From Candidatus Limivicinus faecipullorum (lineage in GTDB: Bacteria > Bacillota > Clostridia > Oscillospirales > Oscillospiraceae), in NCBI GenBank assembly GCA_018711755.1, contig DVHY01000083.1, positions 1 through 13,143 of the forward strand: DNA of 13,143 bases, in the 5' to 3' direction. The first letter of the stretch is position 1; each line of letters begins with the position of its first letter. Positions 1 through 7,388 of this stretch are shown here, one piece after another. The notes under the pieces were generated by a model. That model was not told where the DNA came from. It saw only the letters and a program-made list of their open reading frames with translations, and did no database searches. The position numbers and the translations under genes were made by a program.

Positions 1-1
1 T

Positions 2-94
2 AACTATGTCCGCTTCTTCAATTCCGATCGACCTGCTGCCGCCTTGGGTTACAAAAGCCCCGTTCAGTACAGGTCTGAACGGGGCTTCCCCTAA
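2..94 (+). CDS. IS3-family transposase (OrfB), C-terminal fragment
   Basis: This is the last 30 codons of an IS3-type DDE transposase, cut off by the left edge of the window. The frame opens at base 2 and ends with TAA at 92-94. It reads NYVRFFNSDRPAAALGYKSP, followed by VQYR and a short charged tail. The pattern (aromatic-x-x-F-[YF]-N-x-x-R, then LGY-[KR]-[ST]-P-x-[EQ]-[YF]) is the conserved end of the integrase core in IS3/IS150-group transposases. In intact family members it follows the final catalytic glutamate of the DDE triad by a short distance. The catalytic residues themselves lie outside the window, so I cannot say whether the gene is intact. The frame is too short and start-less to stand out as an ORF. 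A longer plus-strand frame over the same bases is a shadow. Confidence 0.82.
   Translation, partial: NYVRFFNSDRPAAALGYKSPVQYRSERGFP
53..87 (-). terminator. Rho-independent terminator, minus strand, inside the IS
   Basis: AAGCCCCGTTCAG (55-67) and CTGAACGGGGCTT (75-87) form a perfect 13-bp stem with a 7-nt loop. On the minus strand the stem runs into TTTTGT, so it can stop transcripts coming out of the five-gene operon. On the plus strand the stem is followed by CCCC and no useful T run. The hairpin lies within the 3' codons of the transposase, so the operon terminator appears to be carried by the insertion sequence. Confidence 0.5.
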
Positions 95-189
95 ACTGTT
101 TTTCTGTGTCTACTTTCGCTTGACAAGTGCACAGCGGTTTTCCGCTGCGGATTTTTTTGCCTGTTTAAGCGCCGGGGACTTCCGGCAGC

Positions 190-1530
190 TCAGCCGCCGA
201 TTATGGAGTCCACCCCGTAGTAGGCGGCCATATACTTGTTGGGCCAGGAGTCAGCCACTTCTGTGTTCAGATAGCCCAGACCTTCCAGGGCGCAGTAGCC
301 GGTGCTGGAATAGACCCGGTAGACTTCCACGTCCATGATGCCCTCTTCCCGGCAGGCCACTATCTGCTTTTCGTTCTCCGTAAGGTAGTAGTTGGTCTTG
401 ACGATGTCCTGCACCCCCACGCTGCCCTTGTAGAGGGCGGCCATGAGACACAGGGCGCCCAGGGCCGTCATAAGGGGCCGGAGCTTCAGCTCCTGGAAGA
501 GGGAGGCAAAGAGCACCGCGTCGGCGGAGATAATCAGCAGGGTGCCTATGTAGGCGCTGCGCTCGGGAAAGAAGCTGGCAAAGGTGAGCACAAAGACCGA
601 GGCCAGAGAGCCCAGCATCAGCAGAGCCGCCAGCAGCTGGGTGTCCCGGTCTGTTTTCCTGCCGTAGGCGATGGCGGCCAGGATAGTATAGACCACCATG
701 GGGGTCCAGATACGCCGGTACATCTCCAGGGCGGCGACAAAATTGTCAAAGAGGTTGGAGACGGTGAACTGGCTGGACTTGTTGGCTATCTGGGCGGGGG
801 CGGTCATCATGAAGACAAAGCCCGCCAGGGCGGCCAGCACCGATATCCACAGATAGGGGGCTATCTTCTGCTTTTTCAGAAAACGGCCCAGGAGCATGAA
901 GCAGCAGGCGAGGAAGATAACCGTAGAGGCGCAGTTTTCCGAATAGGCCCCCACCAAAAGGGCGGAGAGCACATAGAGGATGCGGCCGGGCAGGGAGTTT
1001 ATATCCCGGTCGCAGAGGTACTTTCTCATATAGACCGTGAGGAAGAGCAGGGAGAAGAAGGTGGCCCAGAGATAGTTCACCGAGCCGTCCTGCCAGAGGA
1101 TGACCTGGCCGAAATTCAGGGTGAATATCCAGATACAGCCGAAAATGCACAGAAGCAGCAGATTGCTGCGCTCCCGGTCCCGGTTGGCTATGCGGTACAC
1201 CAGGTATACCTCACCCACCAGCACGGCGGAATTCACCAGCTTGAATATCCACAGGGGCAGCATCAGGGAGATCTGCACCAGGCTGTGGGATATGAGGCGG
1301 CCGTTCATGGTCAGACGGTGGGCCGCCATGGAGGGGATGAGCTGGCTCAGGCTCTCCATGCGGCTGCCGTCGGCAAAGCTGAAGCAATACATGTAGTCGT
1401 CCGCCAGCAGGTTGGTCTTCAGATTGCAGTAGAGCATCACCAGATACATGAAGGCCAGGATGAGCAGCATGAGCCATTTGGAGCGGTTCAGCTGCCCGGG
1501 TATTTTTTCAATGACTATCTCTTTTTTCAT
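190..1530 (-). CDS. Multi-pass membrane protein, DUF6056-like
   Basis: A 446-residue integral membrane protein, last gene of the minus operon. The start is ATG at 1530, because GGAG sits 6 nt upstream; an in-frame TTG four codons earlier overlaps that SD. Residues 19-36 form the first membrane segment. The next loop holds an acidic DDY motif (about 44-46) in a LLADDYMY context, followed by roughly ten further hydrophobic segments and a short non-membrane tail. This resembles the DUF6056 family. The acidic pair in the first external loop is also typical of GT-C polyprenyl-phosphate glycosyltransferases, so a sugar-transfer role at the outer face of the membrane is possible but is only inference. 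It starts 22 nt after the YdcF-like gene, so it is likely co-transcribed. An O-antigen or teichoic-acid-type glycosyltransferase is the main alternative; the substrate is unknown. Confidence 0.8.
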   Translation of the reverse strand: MKKEIVIEKIPGQLNRSKWLMLLILAFMYLVMLYCNLKTNLLADDYMYCFSFADGSRMESLSQLIPSMAAHRLTMNGRLISHSLVQISLMLPLWIFKLVNSAVLVGEVYLVYRIANRDRERSNLLLLCIFGCIWIFTLNFGQVILWQDGSVNYLWATFFSLLFLTVYMRKYLCDRDINSLPGRILYVLSALLVGAYSENCASTVIFLACCFMLLGRFLKKQKIAPYLWISVLAALAGFVFMMTAPAQIANKSSQFTVSNLFDNFVAALEMYRRIWTPMVVYTILAAIAYGRKTDRDTQLLAALLMLGSLASVFVLTFASFFPERSAYIGTLLIISADAVLFASLFQELKLRPLMTALGALCLMAALYKGSVGVQDIVKTNYYLTENEKQIVACREEGIMDVEVYRVYSSTGYCALEGLGYLNTEVADSWPNKYMAAYYGVDSIIGG

Positions 1531-1552
1531 TGTGTACTCCAAAGGGATGCGT

Positions 1553-2287
1553 TCAGTCTCCGAACACCCAGAGATGGGTCACGCCGAAGGCCTCCCGGAT
1601 ATAGCAGTTGAGCATATATATGGGGTAGCCGGGCAGACCGGCCACGCCGGCCACATCGGCCCCCAGCATCTTCGCCATGGTCTTTGCCCGATATAGATGG
1701 TAGGAGCTGGAGAGTATGGCCACGTTGCCGTCCGGCTCGTCCCCCCGCTCCCGGATGATCTCAAAGGAGTAGGTCAGATTCTCCATGGTGGAAGTGGAAC
1801 TATTTTCGCATATTATCCGGTCCCTGTCAACATCATGGTCTATGAGCCAGTCCTCCATGCACTCGGCCTCGCTGATATTCTCGCCGGGGCCCTGGCCTCC
1901 GCTGACGATGACCATGGACTCAGGGTAGGTGTTTAAGTACTCCAGAGCGCCCTCCAGCCGGTTGGTGAGGGCCAGGGAGGGGGTGTCCCCGTGGACGGCG
2001 GCGCCCAGGACTATCAGGTACTTTCGCTCCGGGTCCGCATCAGTGCGGGAATTCTTGATTATCGGCAGTTCCACCAGGCAGAAGTATATAAAGCCTATGC
2101 TCACCAGGATAAACACCCAGCGTCGGAAAGTATCGCTGCCGAAGCGGTGTACCAGAATAAGCGCAGCTATGAACAGCAAGGTGTAGCTTATATAGGTATA
2201 GCCCCTGAGACAGAAGAAGAAAAAGGCGGCGGCGACTATAAGTATCGCAACGCTGATCCCCCAGAGAGGCAGATTTTTCAAGCTCAT
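1553..2287 (-). CDS. YdcF/SanA-like DUF218 membrane protein
   Basis: A 244-residue protein. ATG at 2287 is the start: it overlaps the stop of the ABC-F gene as ATGA and has GGAGGAG 8 nt upstream, so translation is probably coupled. Three hydrophobic segments (about 7-26, 32-46 and 55-76) precede a soluble DUF218 domain. That domain shows the family landmarks: VLGAAV (93-98), a conserved Arg-Glu helix, SGGQG (129-133), SEAECM (139-144), ENSSTSTMEN (161-170) and the SSSYHLYRA segment (193-201). Family members such as SanA, YdcF and ElyC are linked to envelope barrier function and peptidoglycan or undecaprenyl-phosphate metabolism; E. coli YdcF binds S-adenosylmethionine. No exact reaction is known. 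Its place behind a SEDS/PBP pair supports a cell-envelope role. The fold is expected to face outward, after the third membrane segment. Confidence 0.9.
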   Translation of the reverse strand: MSLKNLPLWGISVAILIVAAAFFFFCLRGYTYISYTLLFIAALILVHRFGSDTFRRWVFILVSIGFIYFCLVELPIIKNSRTDADPERKYLIVLGAAVHGDTPSLALTNRLEGALEYLNTYPESMVIVSGGQGPGENISEAECMEDWLIDHDVDRDRIICENSSTSTMENLTYSFEIIRERGDEPDGNVAILSSSYHLYRAKTMAKMLGADVAGVAGLPGYPIYMLNCYIREAFGVTHLWVFGD

Positions 2288-4149
2288 TGTTCCAGCTCCT
2301 CCCATTTTTCATACAGTTCCAGCAGCTGCTCTTCCAGCTCCTCCTTCTGGGAGCCTATCTCCATCAGCTTCTGGTAATCGGTGGCATGCTCTTCCGAAAG
2401 CCTGTCCAGCTCCGCAGACTTCTCCTCCAGGCGCTGTATCTCCCGCTCCAGCCGGGCTATGGCCTTGTCGTTGTTTTTGGGCCGCTGGGGCTTGGGCTTC
2501 TTCTCCCGCTCCTGGCGCTTTTCCGTCTGGACAAAGACCTGCTGGCGGCTCTTCCATTGACAGTAGTCCCTGTAGCCGCCCCGGAAGTCGGTGATACGGC
2601 CGTCGCTGAGGGCCCAGATCCGGGTGGCAAATTTTTCTATAAAGTACCGGTCATGGGAGACGAAGAGCAGGGTCTGCTCATAGTCGGACAAGGCGTCCTC
2701 CATCCACTCCCGGCTGGCGATATCCAGGTGGTTTGTGGGCTCGTCCAGGATGAGGAAGTTGATGTCTCCGCCCATGAGCATGCACAGGCGCAGCCGGCTC
2801 TTCTCCCCTCCGGAGAGAGCCCCCACCGGGGTGAACACGTCCTCCCCCCGAAAGCCGAAGGCAGCCAGGCGGTCCCGGGCCTCCTGAGGCTGACAGCGGC
2901 AGTCATAGAGCATGGTGTCCAGAGCGGAGCGGTCGTCTTTGGAGAAGCTCACCATCTGGGGCAGGTAGGCGGTGCGCACCGCCGGGCCTCTGTAGAGATA
3001 GCCGGTGTCCGGCGTCTCCTCACCCATGATGAGCTTGACCAGGGTGGTCTTGCCGGCGCCGTTGTCGCCGATGAGGGCGATGCGCTCCCCGCCGGCCACC
3101 TCCATGGTCAGTCCCGAAAACAAAACCCGGTCCCCGAAGCCCTTGGAGACGTCGTCCAGCACCAGGACCTCATCGCCGCTGAAAGCCCGCTCCTTGAATT
3201 TCACGCTGAGCTTTTTCTGCTCCGTGGGCTTTTCGCTGGTCTTCAGCTTCTCTATCCGCTTTTCCATGGAGAAGGCCCGCTTGTGGAGCTTGTCGTTGCC
3301 CATGAAGGCCCAGAGATGCATCTGCTCGGCGGCCCGGGTGAGCTGCTCTATCTTGGCCTGGTCCTTCTCGTATTTCTTCAGCTTCTCCTCAAAGCGGCGC
3401 TGCCGCTCCTGGACGTAAAAGCTGTAGTTGCCGCTGTAAAATTCCGCCTTGCCCTCGTTTATCTCTATGCTGCGCTGCACCACCTTGTCCAGGAAATACC
3501 GGTCGTGGCTTATCACCAGCACGGTGCCCTTGAAGTGGAGCAGATAGTCCTCCAGCCACTCGGTGGAGCGCAGGTCCAGATGGTTAGTGGGCTCGTCCAG
3601 CAGCAGTATGTCCGTGTCCTCCAGGATGAGCCGGGCCAGGTTCACCCGGGTCTTCTCCCCGCCGGAGAGGGACTCGAAGCTCTGGGAGAGCATGGCCGGG
3701 GAGATGTCCAGGCCGTTTGCCACCCTGGACCGGGACGTGTCCATCTCATAGCCTCCCAGGCGGCGGAAGTCCTCCTGGAGCCGGTCATATTCCTCCAGCA
3801 GAGAGGGGGACTGCTCCTTTTCCAGCTGCAGGCTCAGCTCCTCCAGGCGGCGGGAGATATCGTAGAGGCGGCGGTGGGCGTGCCTGAGGACCTGCTCCGT
3901 GGTCCAGCCCTCAGGGTACACCGGAATCTGGGTGACCAGGCCCAGACGCTTGGAGGGGGCCACCATCACCTCCCCCTCGTCGGGGCGCAGCTGGCCGGAG
4001 AGTATGCGGAAAAGGGTGGTCTTGCCGCAGCCGTTGTGGCCCAGTATGCCCACCCGCTCCCCGGAGTTCACCGTAAAGGAGAGACCGTCCAATATGTTTT
4101 TGCCCAGTTCAAAGGATTTTACCAGGGAATTTACCGAAATGTCTATCAT
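2284..4149 (-). CDS. ABC-F family ATPase (YdiF/Uup-like)
   Basis: A 621-residue soluble protein with two ABC domains and no membrane domain, the ABC-F plan. ATG at 4149 overlaps the PBP stop codon (ATGA) and has a weak AAAGG upstream. Domain 1 carries Walker A GHNGCGKT (37-44), signature LSGGEKTR (161-168), Walker B plus DEPTNHLD (180-192) and SHDRYF (214-219). A charged linker (about 230-315), including a MHLWAFMGNDKLHKRAFS stretch, corresponds to the P-site tRNA interaction motif. Domain 2 repeats the set: GDNGAGKT (361-368), LSGGEKSR (445-452), LILDEPTNHLD (466-476), SHDRYF (498-503). A lysine-rich hinge and coiled coil (about 560-621) end the protein, as in Uup and YdiF. These proteins act on ribosomes, rescuing stalled complexes or protecting against antibiotics. 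Both ATP sites look intact. I infer a housekeeping rather than a resistance role, with moderate certainty. Confidence 0.93.
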   Translation of the reverse strand: MIDISVNSLVKSFELGKNILDGLSFTVNSGERVGILGHNGCGKTTLFRILSGQLRPDEGEVMVAPSKRLGLVTQIPVYPEGWTTEQVLRHAHRRLYDISRRLEELSLQLEKEQSPSLLEEYDRLQEDFRRLGGYEMDTSRSRVANGLDISPAMLSQSFESLSGGEKTRVNLARLILEDTDILLLDEPTNHLDLRSTEWLEDYLLHFKGTVLVISHDRYFLDKVVQRSIEINEGKAEFYSGNYSFYVQERQRRFEEKLKKYEKDQAKIEQLTRAAEQMHLWAFMGNDKLHKRAFSMEKRIEKLKTSEKPTEQKKLSVKFKERAFSGDEVLVLDDVSKGFGDRVLFSGLTMEVAGGERIALIGDNGAGKTTLVKLIMGEETPDTGYLYRGPAVRTAYLPQMVSFSKDDRSALDTMLYDCRCQPQEARDRLAAFGFRGEDVFTPVGALSGGEKSRLRLCMLMGGDINFLILDEPTNHLDIASREWMEDALSDYEQTLLFVSHDRYFIEKFATRIWALSDGRITDFRGGYRDYCQWKSRQQVFVQTEKRQEREKKPKPQRPKNNDKAIARLEREIQRLEEKSAELDRLSEEHATDYQKLMEIGSQKEELEEQLLELYEKWEELEQ

Positions 4150-5471
4150 TGTTTTTCTACCTTTATATTTTCCACTGCCCATTGCAGTACGTCGTTGGTG
4201 ATAGGCCCGGAGGTGCTGAGACCATAGCCGCCCCTCTCCACCAGGGTGACAAAGGCAAAGGGATGTTCCTCGTCTGCCAGAAAGCCCACGAACCAGGCGT
4301 GAGAGGCGCCGTCTCCCAGCTCTGCGGTGCCGGTCTTGGCGCAGAGCTTCAGGCCCGGGAAGTTCTCCTCCCCCTTGTAGTGGTCCACCACGTTGTAGTT
4401 CATCATCTGCTTGAGCCGGTCGGCGGTGGAGGCATCCATGAACCGGCTGCTTTCAGCCTGGGAGTCCTCCAATATCAGCGTGGGCTCCAGGAGCTGGCCG
4501 CCGTTGGCCACGGCGCAGAGAAAACGGAGCATGGAGTAAGGGCAAACCATGTCCGTGGACTGGCCTATGCCGGACCAGCCCAGCTCCGGGTCCCCCACAA
4601 AGTCGGTGGGATAGCTGCCGGCGGCGGTGTTTATGCCGCTGAGCTCATGGCTGTCCAGAAAGCCGTATTTAGTCACGTAATCCACCATGGTGCCCTGCCC
4701 CAGCATCACCGCTATCTGGGCAAAGGCAACGTTGCAGGAATTGGAAAGGGCCTGCTCAAAGGTCTGGGTGTAGTGGGAGCCGGTGCAGATTATGGGCACT
4801 CCGGCTATCTCATATTCGCCTTCACAGTAGAACTCCATCTCCTTGATGTCCTCTATCTGCTCAATGGCGGCAGCGGCGGTAATGAGCTTGAAGACGGAGC
4901 CGGGGATGAAGCTGGCGGAGAGGCAGCGGTTTATATAGGTGCCGTCTTTCAGCTCTGCCTCAGTGTCCAGAGGATCGGTGGAGGGTACGGATACCAGGCC
5001 CAGTATCTCCCCGGTCTTGTAGTTGGAGAGGAGCATCATGCCCTTGGTGTCCTCCCCCAGGGCCATGAGCCGGTCATAAATGTATTCGTTGAGCCGGGAA
5101 TCTATGCTCAGGGTGAGGACACTGTCCTCAGCCTTGGTGGTGCCGGTGAAGATGGAAAATTCCTGCATGCCGCTCCAGTAGCGGGAGAGGATCCCGGCGC
5201 CGGTGCGGCCCCAGTAGTCCCCGGTGACGTGGTAATTGGCGGTCCTCACATGGGCATCGGGGGAGAAGTCCTCCCGGGACTGGCCGAAGGAGGCCAGCAT
5301 CTGCCCGTTGCGGTCCAGCAGAAGGCCGCTGGAGCCGGAGTTCACCCGGGAGAAATAGAGGGCCCAGTCCTGTCCCCGGTCCACATATTCCACCAGATAA
5401 AAGCCCATGCCGCAGACCACCAGAGCGGCTATCAGCAGCAGAGAGAAGGCCCGGTTAGTTATCTTTCTCAT
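4146..5471 (-). CDS. Class B penicillin-binding protein (PbpA/FtsI-like transpeptidase)
   Basis: A 441-residue peptidoglycan D,D-transpeptidase, partner of the SEDS protein just upstream. ATG at 5471 is chosen because AGGAGGAGG lies a few bases before it and the protein then begins with a basic MRKITNR and a single membrane anchor (about 8-28). The start overlaps the end of the SEDS gene by 17 nt. A short pedestal domain, including LLDRNGQMLA, comes before the catalytic domain. The active-site motifs are present: SVFK with nucleophilic Ser192 and Lys195, SCN (245-247) and KTG (379-381), followed by TAE. The catalytic domain sits outside the membrane and crosslinks glycan strands made by the SEDS polymerase. 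The length is close to mycobacterial PbpA and shorter than FtsI/PBP2, reflecting a small pedestal. The motif set argues for an active enzyme, not a BlaR-type sensor. Confidence 0.93.
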   Translation of the reverse strand: MRKITNRAFSLLLIAALVVCGMGFYLVEYVDRGQDWALYFSRVNSGSSGLLLDRNGQMLASFGQSREDFSPDAHVRTANYHVTGDYWGRTGAGILSRYWSGMQEFSIFTGTTKAEDSVLTLSIDSRLNEYIYDRLMALGEDTKGMMLLSNYKTGEILGLVSVPSTDPLDTEAELKDGTYINRCLSASFIPGSVFKLITAAAAIEQIEDIKEMEFYCEGEYEIAGVPIICTGSHYTQTFEQALSNSCNVAFAQIAVMLGQGTMVDYVTKYGFLDSHELSGINTAAGSYPTDFVGDPELGWSGIGQSTDMVCPYSMLRFLCAVANGGQLLEPTLILEDSQAESSRFMDASTADRLKQMMNYNVVDHYKGEENFPGLKLCAKTGTAELGDGASHAWFVGFLADEEHPFAFVTLVERGGYGLSTSGPITNDVLQWAVENIKVEKQ

Positions 5472-7254
5472 AGTCGTCCTCCTCCTGCCAGGGCTCAATA
5501 TAGGGATTGCCTTCGGCGATGTTTATCTCTTCCTCGCCCCGGCCTTCCCAGTCCTCCTCATCCTCCTCGTCCGCAGCGGAGAATCTCTTGGCCGAGCCCA
5601 CGGCAAAGCTGGCGCCCCGCCGGTTGTCCGCACTCTTTATAAAGGCCATGAGCAGCCAGCAGGAGATGAGGGAGCTGCCGCCCCGGGACACAAAGGGGAA
5701 GGTGACGCCGGTGAAGGGCAGCAGGTCCAGAGAGCCGAAAACGTTCAGGGCCATCTGGCTGAGCAGCAGCGCCATGGCGGCGCAGGCGGCTATGGGGTAG
5801 TAGGCGGAGCGGCCGTGTCTGGCCGAGCGCACGGCGAAAAGGGCCATCACCACCACGGCGGCCACCATGCACAGGCCCACGATGAACCCCAGCTCCTCGC
5901 AGATCACCGCAAAGACCATATCGGTGTTGGCGGCAAAGATATCGTCAAGCCATCCGAAGCCGGCCCCCTTGCCGGTGAGTCCGCCGGAGGCGGCGGCGGA
6001 CATGGCCCGGGTCTGCTGAAAGCCCGCCCCGTAAACATCCTCCCAGGCGTGGCCCCAGGTGGCAAAGCGCTGGGCAATGTAGGGCTTCACGGTGACTGCC
6101 AGAAAGCCCGCCAGAACGGCGGCGGATACAGCCAGGAACACGGTGCCCAGGCTGCCGGAGCGCATATAGGAGATGACAAGGAAGGTGATGAAGAATATCA
6201 GCGCCGTGCCGAAGTCCCCGATAAGGGCCATGGCCACCACGCACAAGGCGGAAAAGCCGATAAAGCCGTAGAGGTTGCGGCGGAAGAAGAGCCGCTCCAG
6301 AGTGGAGGAGCCCACATAGATGTAGCAGGCCTTCACTATCTCCGAGGGCTGGAAGGAATAGCCCCCGAACTCCAGCCAGTTTCTGGCGCCCAGCACCGCG
6401 TCGCTGGCCAGCACGTTCACCGCCATAAGGGCCAGGGCCAGCCCAGCCACGAGGATGCGCAGGGCCATGGTGCGCCGGAGATTGCGCATCCACCAGCCGC
6501 CAAAGAGGAAGAGGGCAACGGCGGCCACGGTGAGCAGTATCTGCCTGTACATATCCTCCGGGGTGGAGGAGGCGGCCACGCTCATGCCCAGGCTGGTGAG
6601 GTAGAAGGCCAGGGTCTCCACCTCGAAGCCGCTGCGCTCCATAAGGCGCATGGCGCTGTAGCAGCACCACTGGAGGGCCATGAGGGCCACAAAGGCCAGG
6701 GTGATGGAGCGGGCGTACTCCGCCTCGGCGGACAGGGCGTGCTGCACTATAAGGGCCAGCTGGAAAAGGCTAAGCTCCAGCAATGTCACGGTGGGGGATA
6801 CGTGAAGCCCGGCGCTGGTGCGCACGGCCTCGTTGCGCTCCCGCTCCCCGGCGGTGATGTCCTGGAATCTCAGGGTCTGCCCGCCCAGGTTTATGACGTC
6901 CCCGCTCTCCACCTGAGCTCCCCTGCTGCCGGTCTTCACGCCGTTGACCCAGACGCCGCTGCGGGAATAGATGTCGTATATCTTCCACACGCCCCGGTCG
7001 TTCCTGGACAGCACCGCATGGCAGCGGCTGACGCCGGGATAGCAGAGGCGTATGTCGGAGCTTATGGAGCGGCCGATGAGGTTTTCCCAGTGGGTGAGGG
7101 TATAGCTCTCCCCCTGGCAGCTGATATGCCCCCATATCTCCGACTCATATTTTTCGCTGAGCATGGAGCGCAGGCAGCGATATAATATAAACAGGGAAAG
7201 TATTATAACGGCGAATTTTGACGTAGTCAGGGTGTAATCCAGGAAGACTTCCAT
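5455..7254 (-). CDS. FHA-domain SEDS peptidoglycan polymerase (FtsW/RodA/SpoVE family)
   Basis: A 599-residue fusion, first gene of the minus operon, with AAAGGAGG just upstream of ATG 7254. An N-terminal membrane segment (12-30) leads to an FHA domain (about 40-130) with its phosphothreonine-binding residues: Gly61-Arg62, Ser64, the SRCH motif (76-79) and Asn104-Gly105. From about residue 155 the chain is a multi-pass SEDS glycosyltransferase that polymerises lipid II. Landmarks are GARNWLEFGGYSFQPSE (289-305), GDFGTAL (346-352), NTDMVFAVICEELGF (443-457) with the likely catalytic Asp445, and TGVTFPFVSRGGSS (515-528). The usual proline shortly before the TD pair of the catalytic loop is absent. 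The C-terminal tail (561-599) is strongly acidic. SEDS proteins work with a class B PBP, encoded next. The FHA domain implies control by a Ser/Thr kinase such as PrkC/PknB, which is not in this window. Confidence 0.94.
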   Translation of the reverse strand: MEVFLDYTLTTSKFAVIILSLFILYRCLRSMLSEKYESEIWGHISCQGESYTLTHWENLIGRSISSDIRLCYPGVSRCHAVLSRNDRGVWKIYDIYSRSGVWVNGVKTGSRGAQVESGDVINLGGQTLRFQDITAGERERNEAVRTSAGLHVSPTVTLLELSLFQLALIVQHALSAEAEYARSITLAFVALMALQWCCYSAMRLMERSGFEVETLAFYLTSLGMSVAASSTPEDMYRQILLTVAAVALFLFGGWWMRNLRRTMALRILVAGLALALMAVNVLASDAVLGARNWLEFGGYSFQPSEIVKACYIYVGSSTLERLFFRRNLYGFIGFSALCVVAMALIGDFGTALIFFITFLVISYMRSGSLGTVFLAVSAAVLAGFLAVTVKPYIAQRFATWGHAWEDVYGAGFQQTRAMSAAASGGLTGKGAGFGWLDDIFAANTDMVFAVICEELGFIVGLCMVAAVVVMALFAVRSARHGRSAYYPIAACAAMALLLSQMALNVFGSLDLLPFTGVTFPFVSRGGSSLISCWLLMAFIKSADNRRGASFAVGSAKRFSAADEEDEEDWEGRGEEEINIAEGNPYIEPWQEEDDYEKDN

Positions 7255-7289
7255 TGCCTGCCTCCTTTCCCGGAATTAGTTTTCTATAT

Positions 7290-7298
7290 AATATAACA
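7290..7298 (-). promoter_or_regulatory. Candidate extended -10 promoter for the five-gene operon
   Basis: On the minus strand, TG-T-TATATT (7298 down to 7290) is an extended -10 element in an AT-rich stretch. It would start transcripts near 7283, about 28 nt before the SEDS start codon, leaving room for the AAAGGAGG SD. I see no good -35 at 17 nt, which extended -10 promoters can do without. The surrounding A/T richness makes chance matches likely. Confidence 0.38.
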
Positions 7299-7352
7299 TA
7301 TGTTTCTCTGAAATACCAGAAAATATATATTAAAGCCTGAGGCCCCAGGTGA

Positions 7353-7381
7353 TTGACAAGGTGAAAAGAATAAACTAATAT
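7353..7381 (+). promoter_or_regulatory. Consensus sigma-A promoter, predicted leaderless start
   Basis: TTGACA (7353-7358) and TAATAT (7376-7381) are separated by exactly 17 nt, close to the ideal housekeeping promoter. Seven bases after the -10 comes the A of the NusG-II ATG (7389), which is where transcription should begin. No purine-rich SD lies between the -10 and the ATG, so the mRNA is predicted to be leaderless or nearly so. Confidence 0.75.
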
Positions 7382-7388
7382 GTAGCCT

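Larger units (their letters stand above)
1..131 (+). mobile_element. Right end of an IS3-family insertion sequence (partial)
   Basis: The transposase fragment is followed by about 37 bases ending in GCTTGACAAGTGCA. Read from the other strand, this begins TGCACTTGTCAAGC, which fits the terminal inverted repeats of IS3-family elements (5'-TG...CA-3' ends). The boundary is probably at 131, or at 133 if the terminal CA is the second one. The left end and any target-site duplication lie outside the window, so the repeat cannot be paired. The element lies tail-first next to the 3' end of the minus-strand operon, with the membrane-protein gene stopping about 60 bases away. Confidence 0.58.

Noticed and set aside
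1..112. Minus-strand frame reading VTQGGSRSIGIEEADIV at the left edge
   Set aside because: It looks protein-like, but it begins after a TAG with no start codon, and it is the antisense of the IS3 transposase end, which matches a known family much better.
132..158. CAGCGG-TTTT-CCGCTG hairpin followed by CGGA and seven Ts, a possible plus-strand terminator
   Set aside because: The stem is only 6 bp and the T run starts 4 nt after it, too loose to call with confidence; it may still weakly stop transcripts leaving the IS.
171..186. GCCGG/CCGGC hairpin just after the membrane-protein stop codon
   Set aside because: Only 5 bp, and on the minus strand it is followed by A-rich sequence, not T, so it is not a terminator.
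2287..4227. Long open plus-strand frame of 646 codons opposite the ABC-F gene
   Set aside because: It is an antisense shadow produced by GC-rich codon bias. It has no recognisable domain, while the minus strand encodes every ABC-F motif.
5407..7185. Long plus-strand frame of 592 codons opposite the SEDS gene, rich in Gly, His and Ala
   Set aside because: Composition is that of a reverse-complement shadow, with no start signal or family motif.
7336..7349. CCTG...CAGG inverted repeat in the divergent promoter region
   Set aside because: A four-base stem in a 14-base span is expected by chance; no operator can be claimed.
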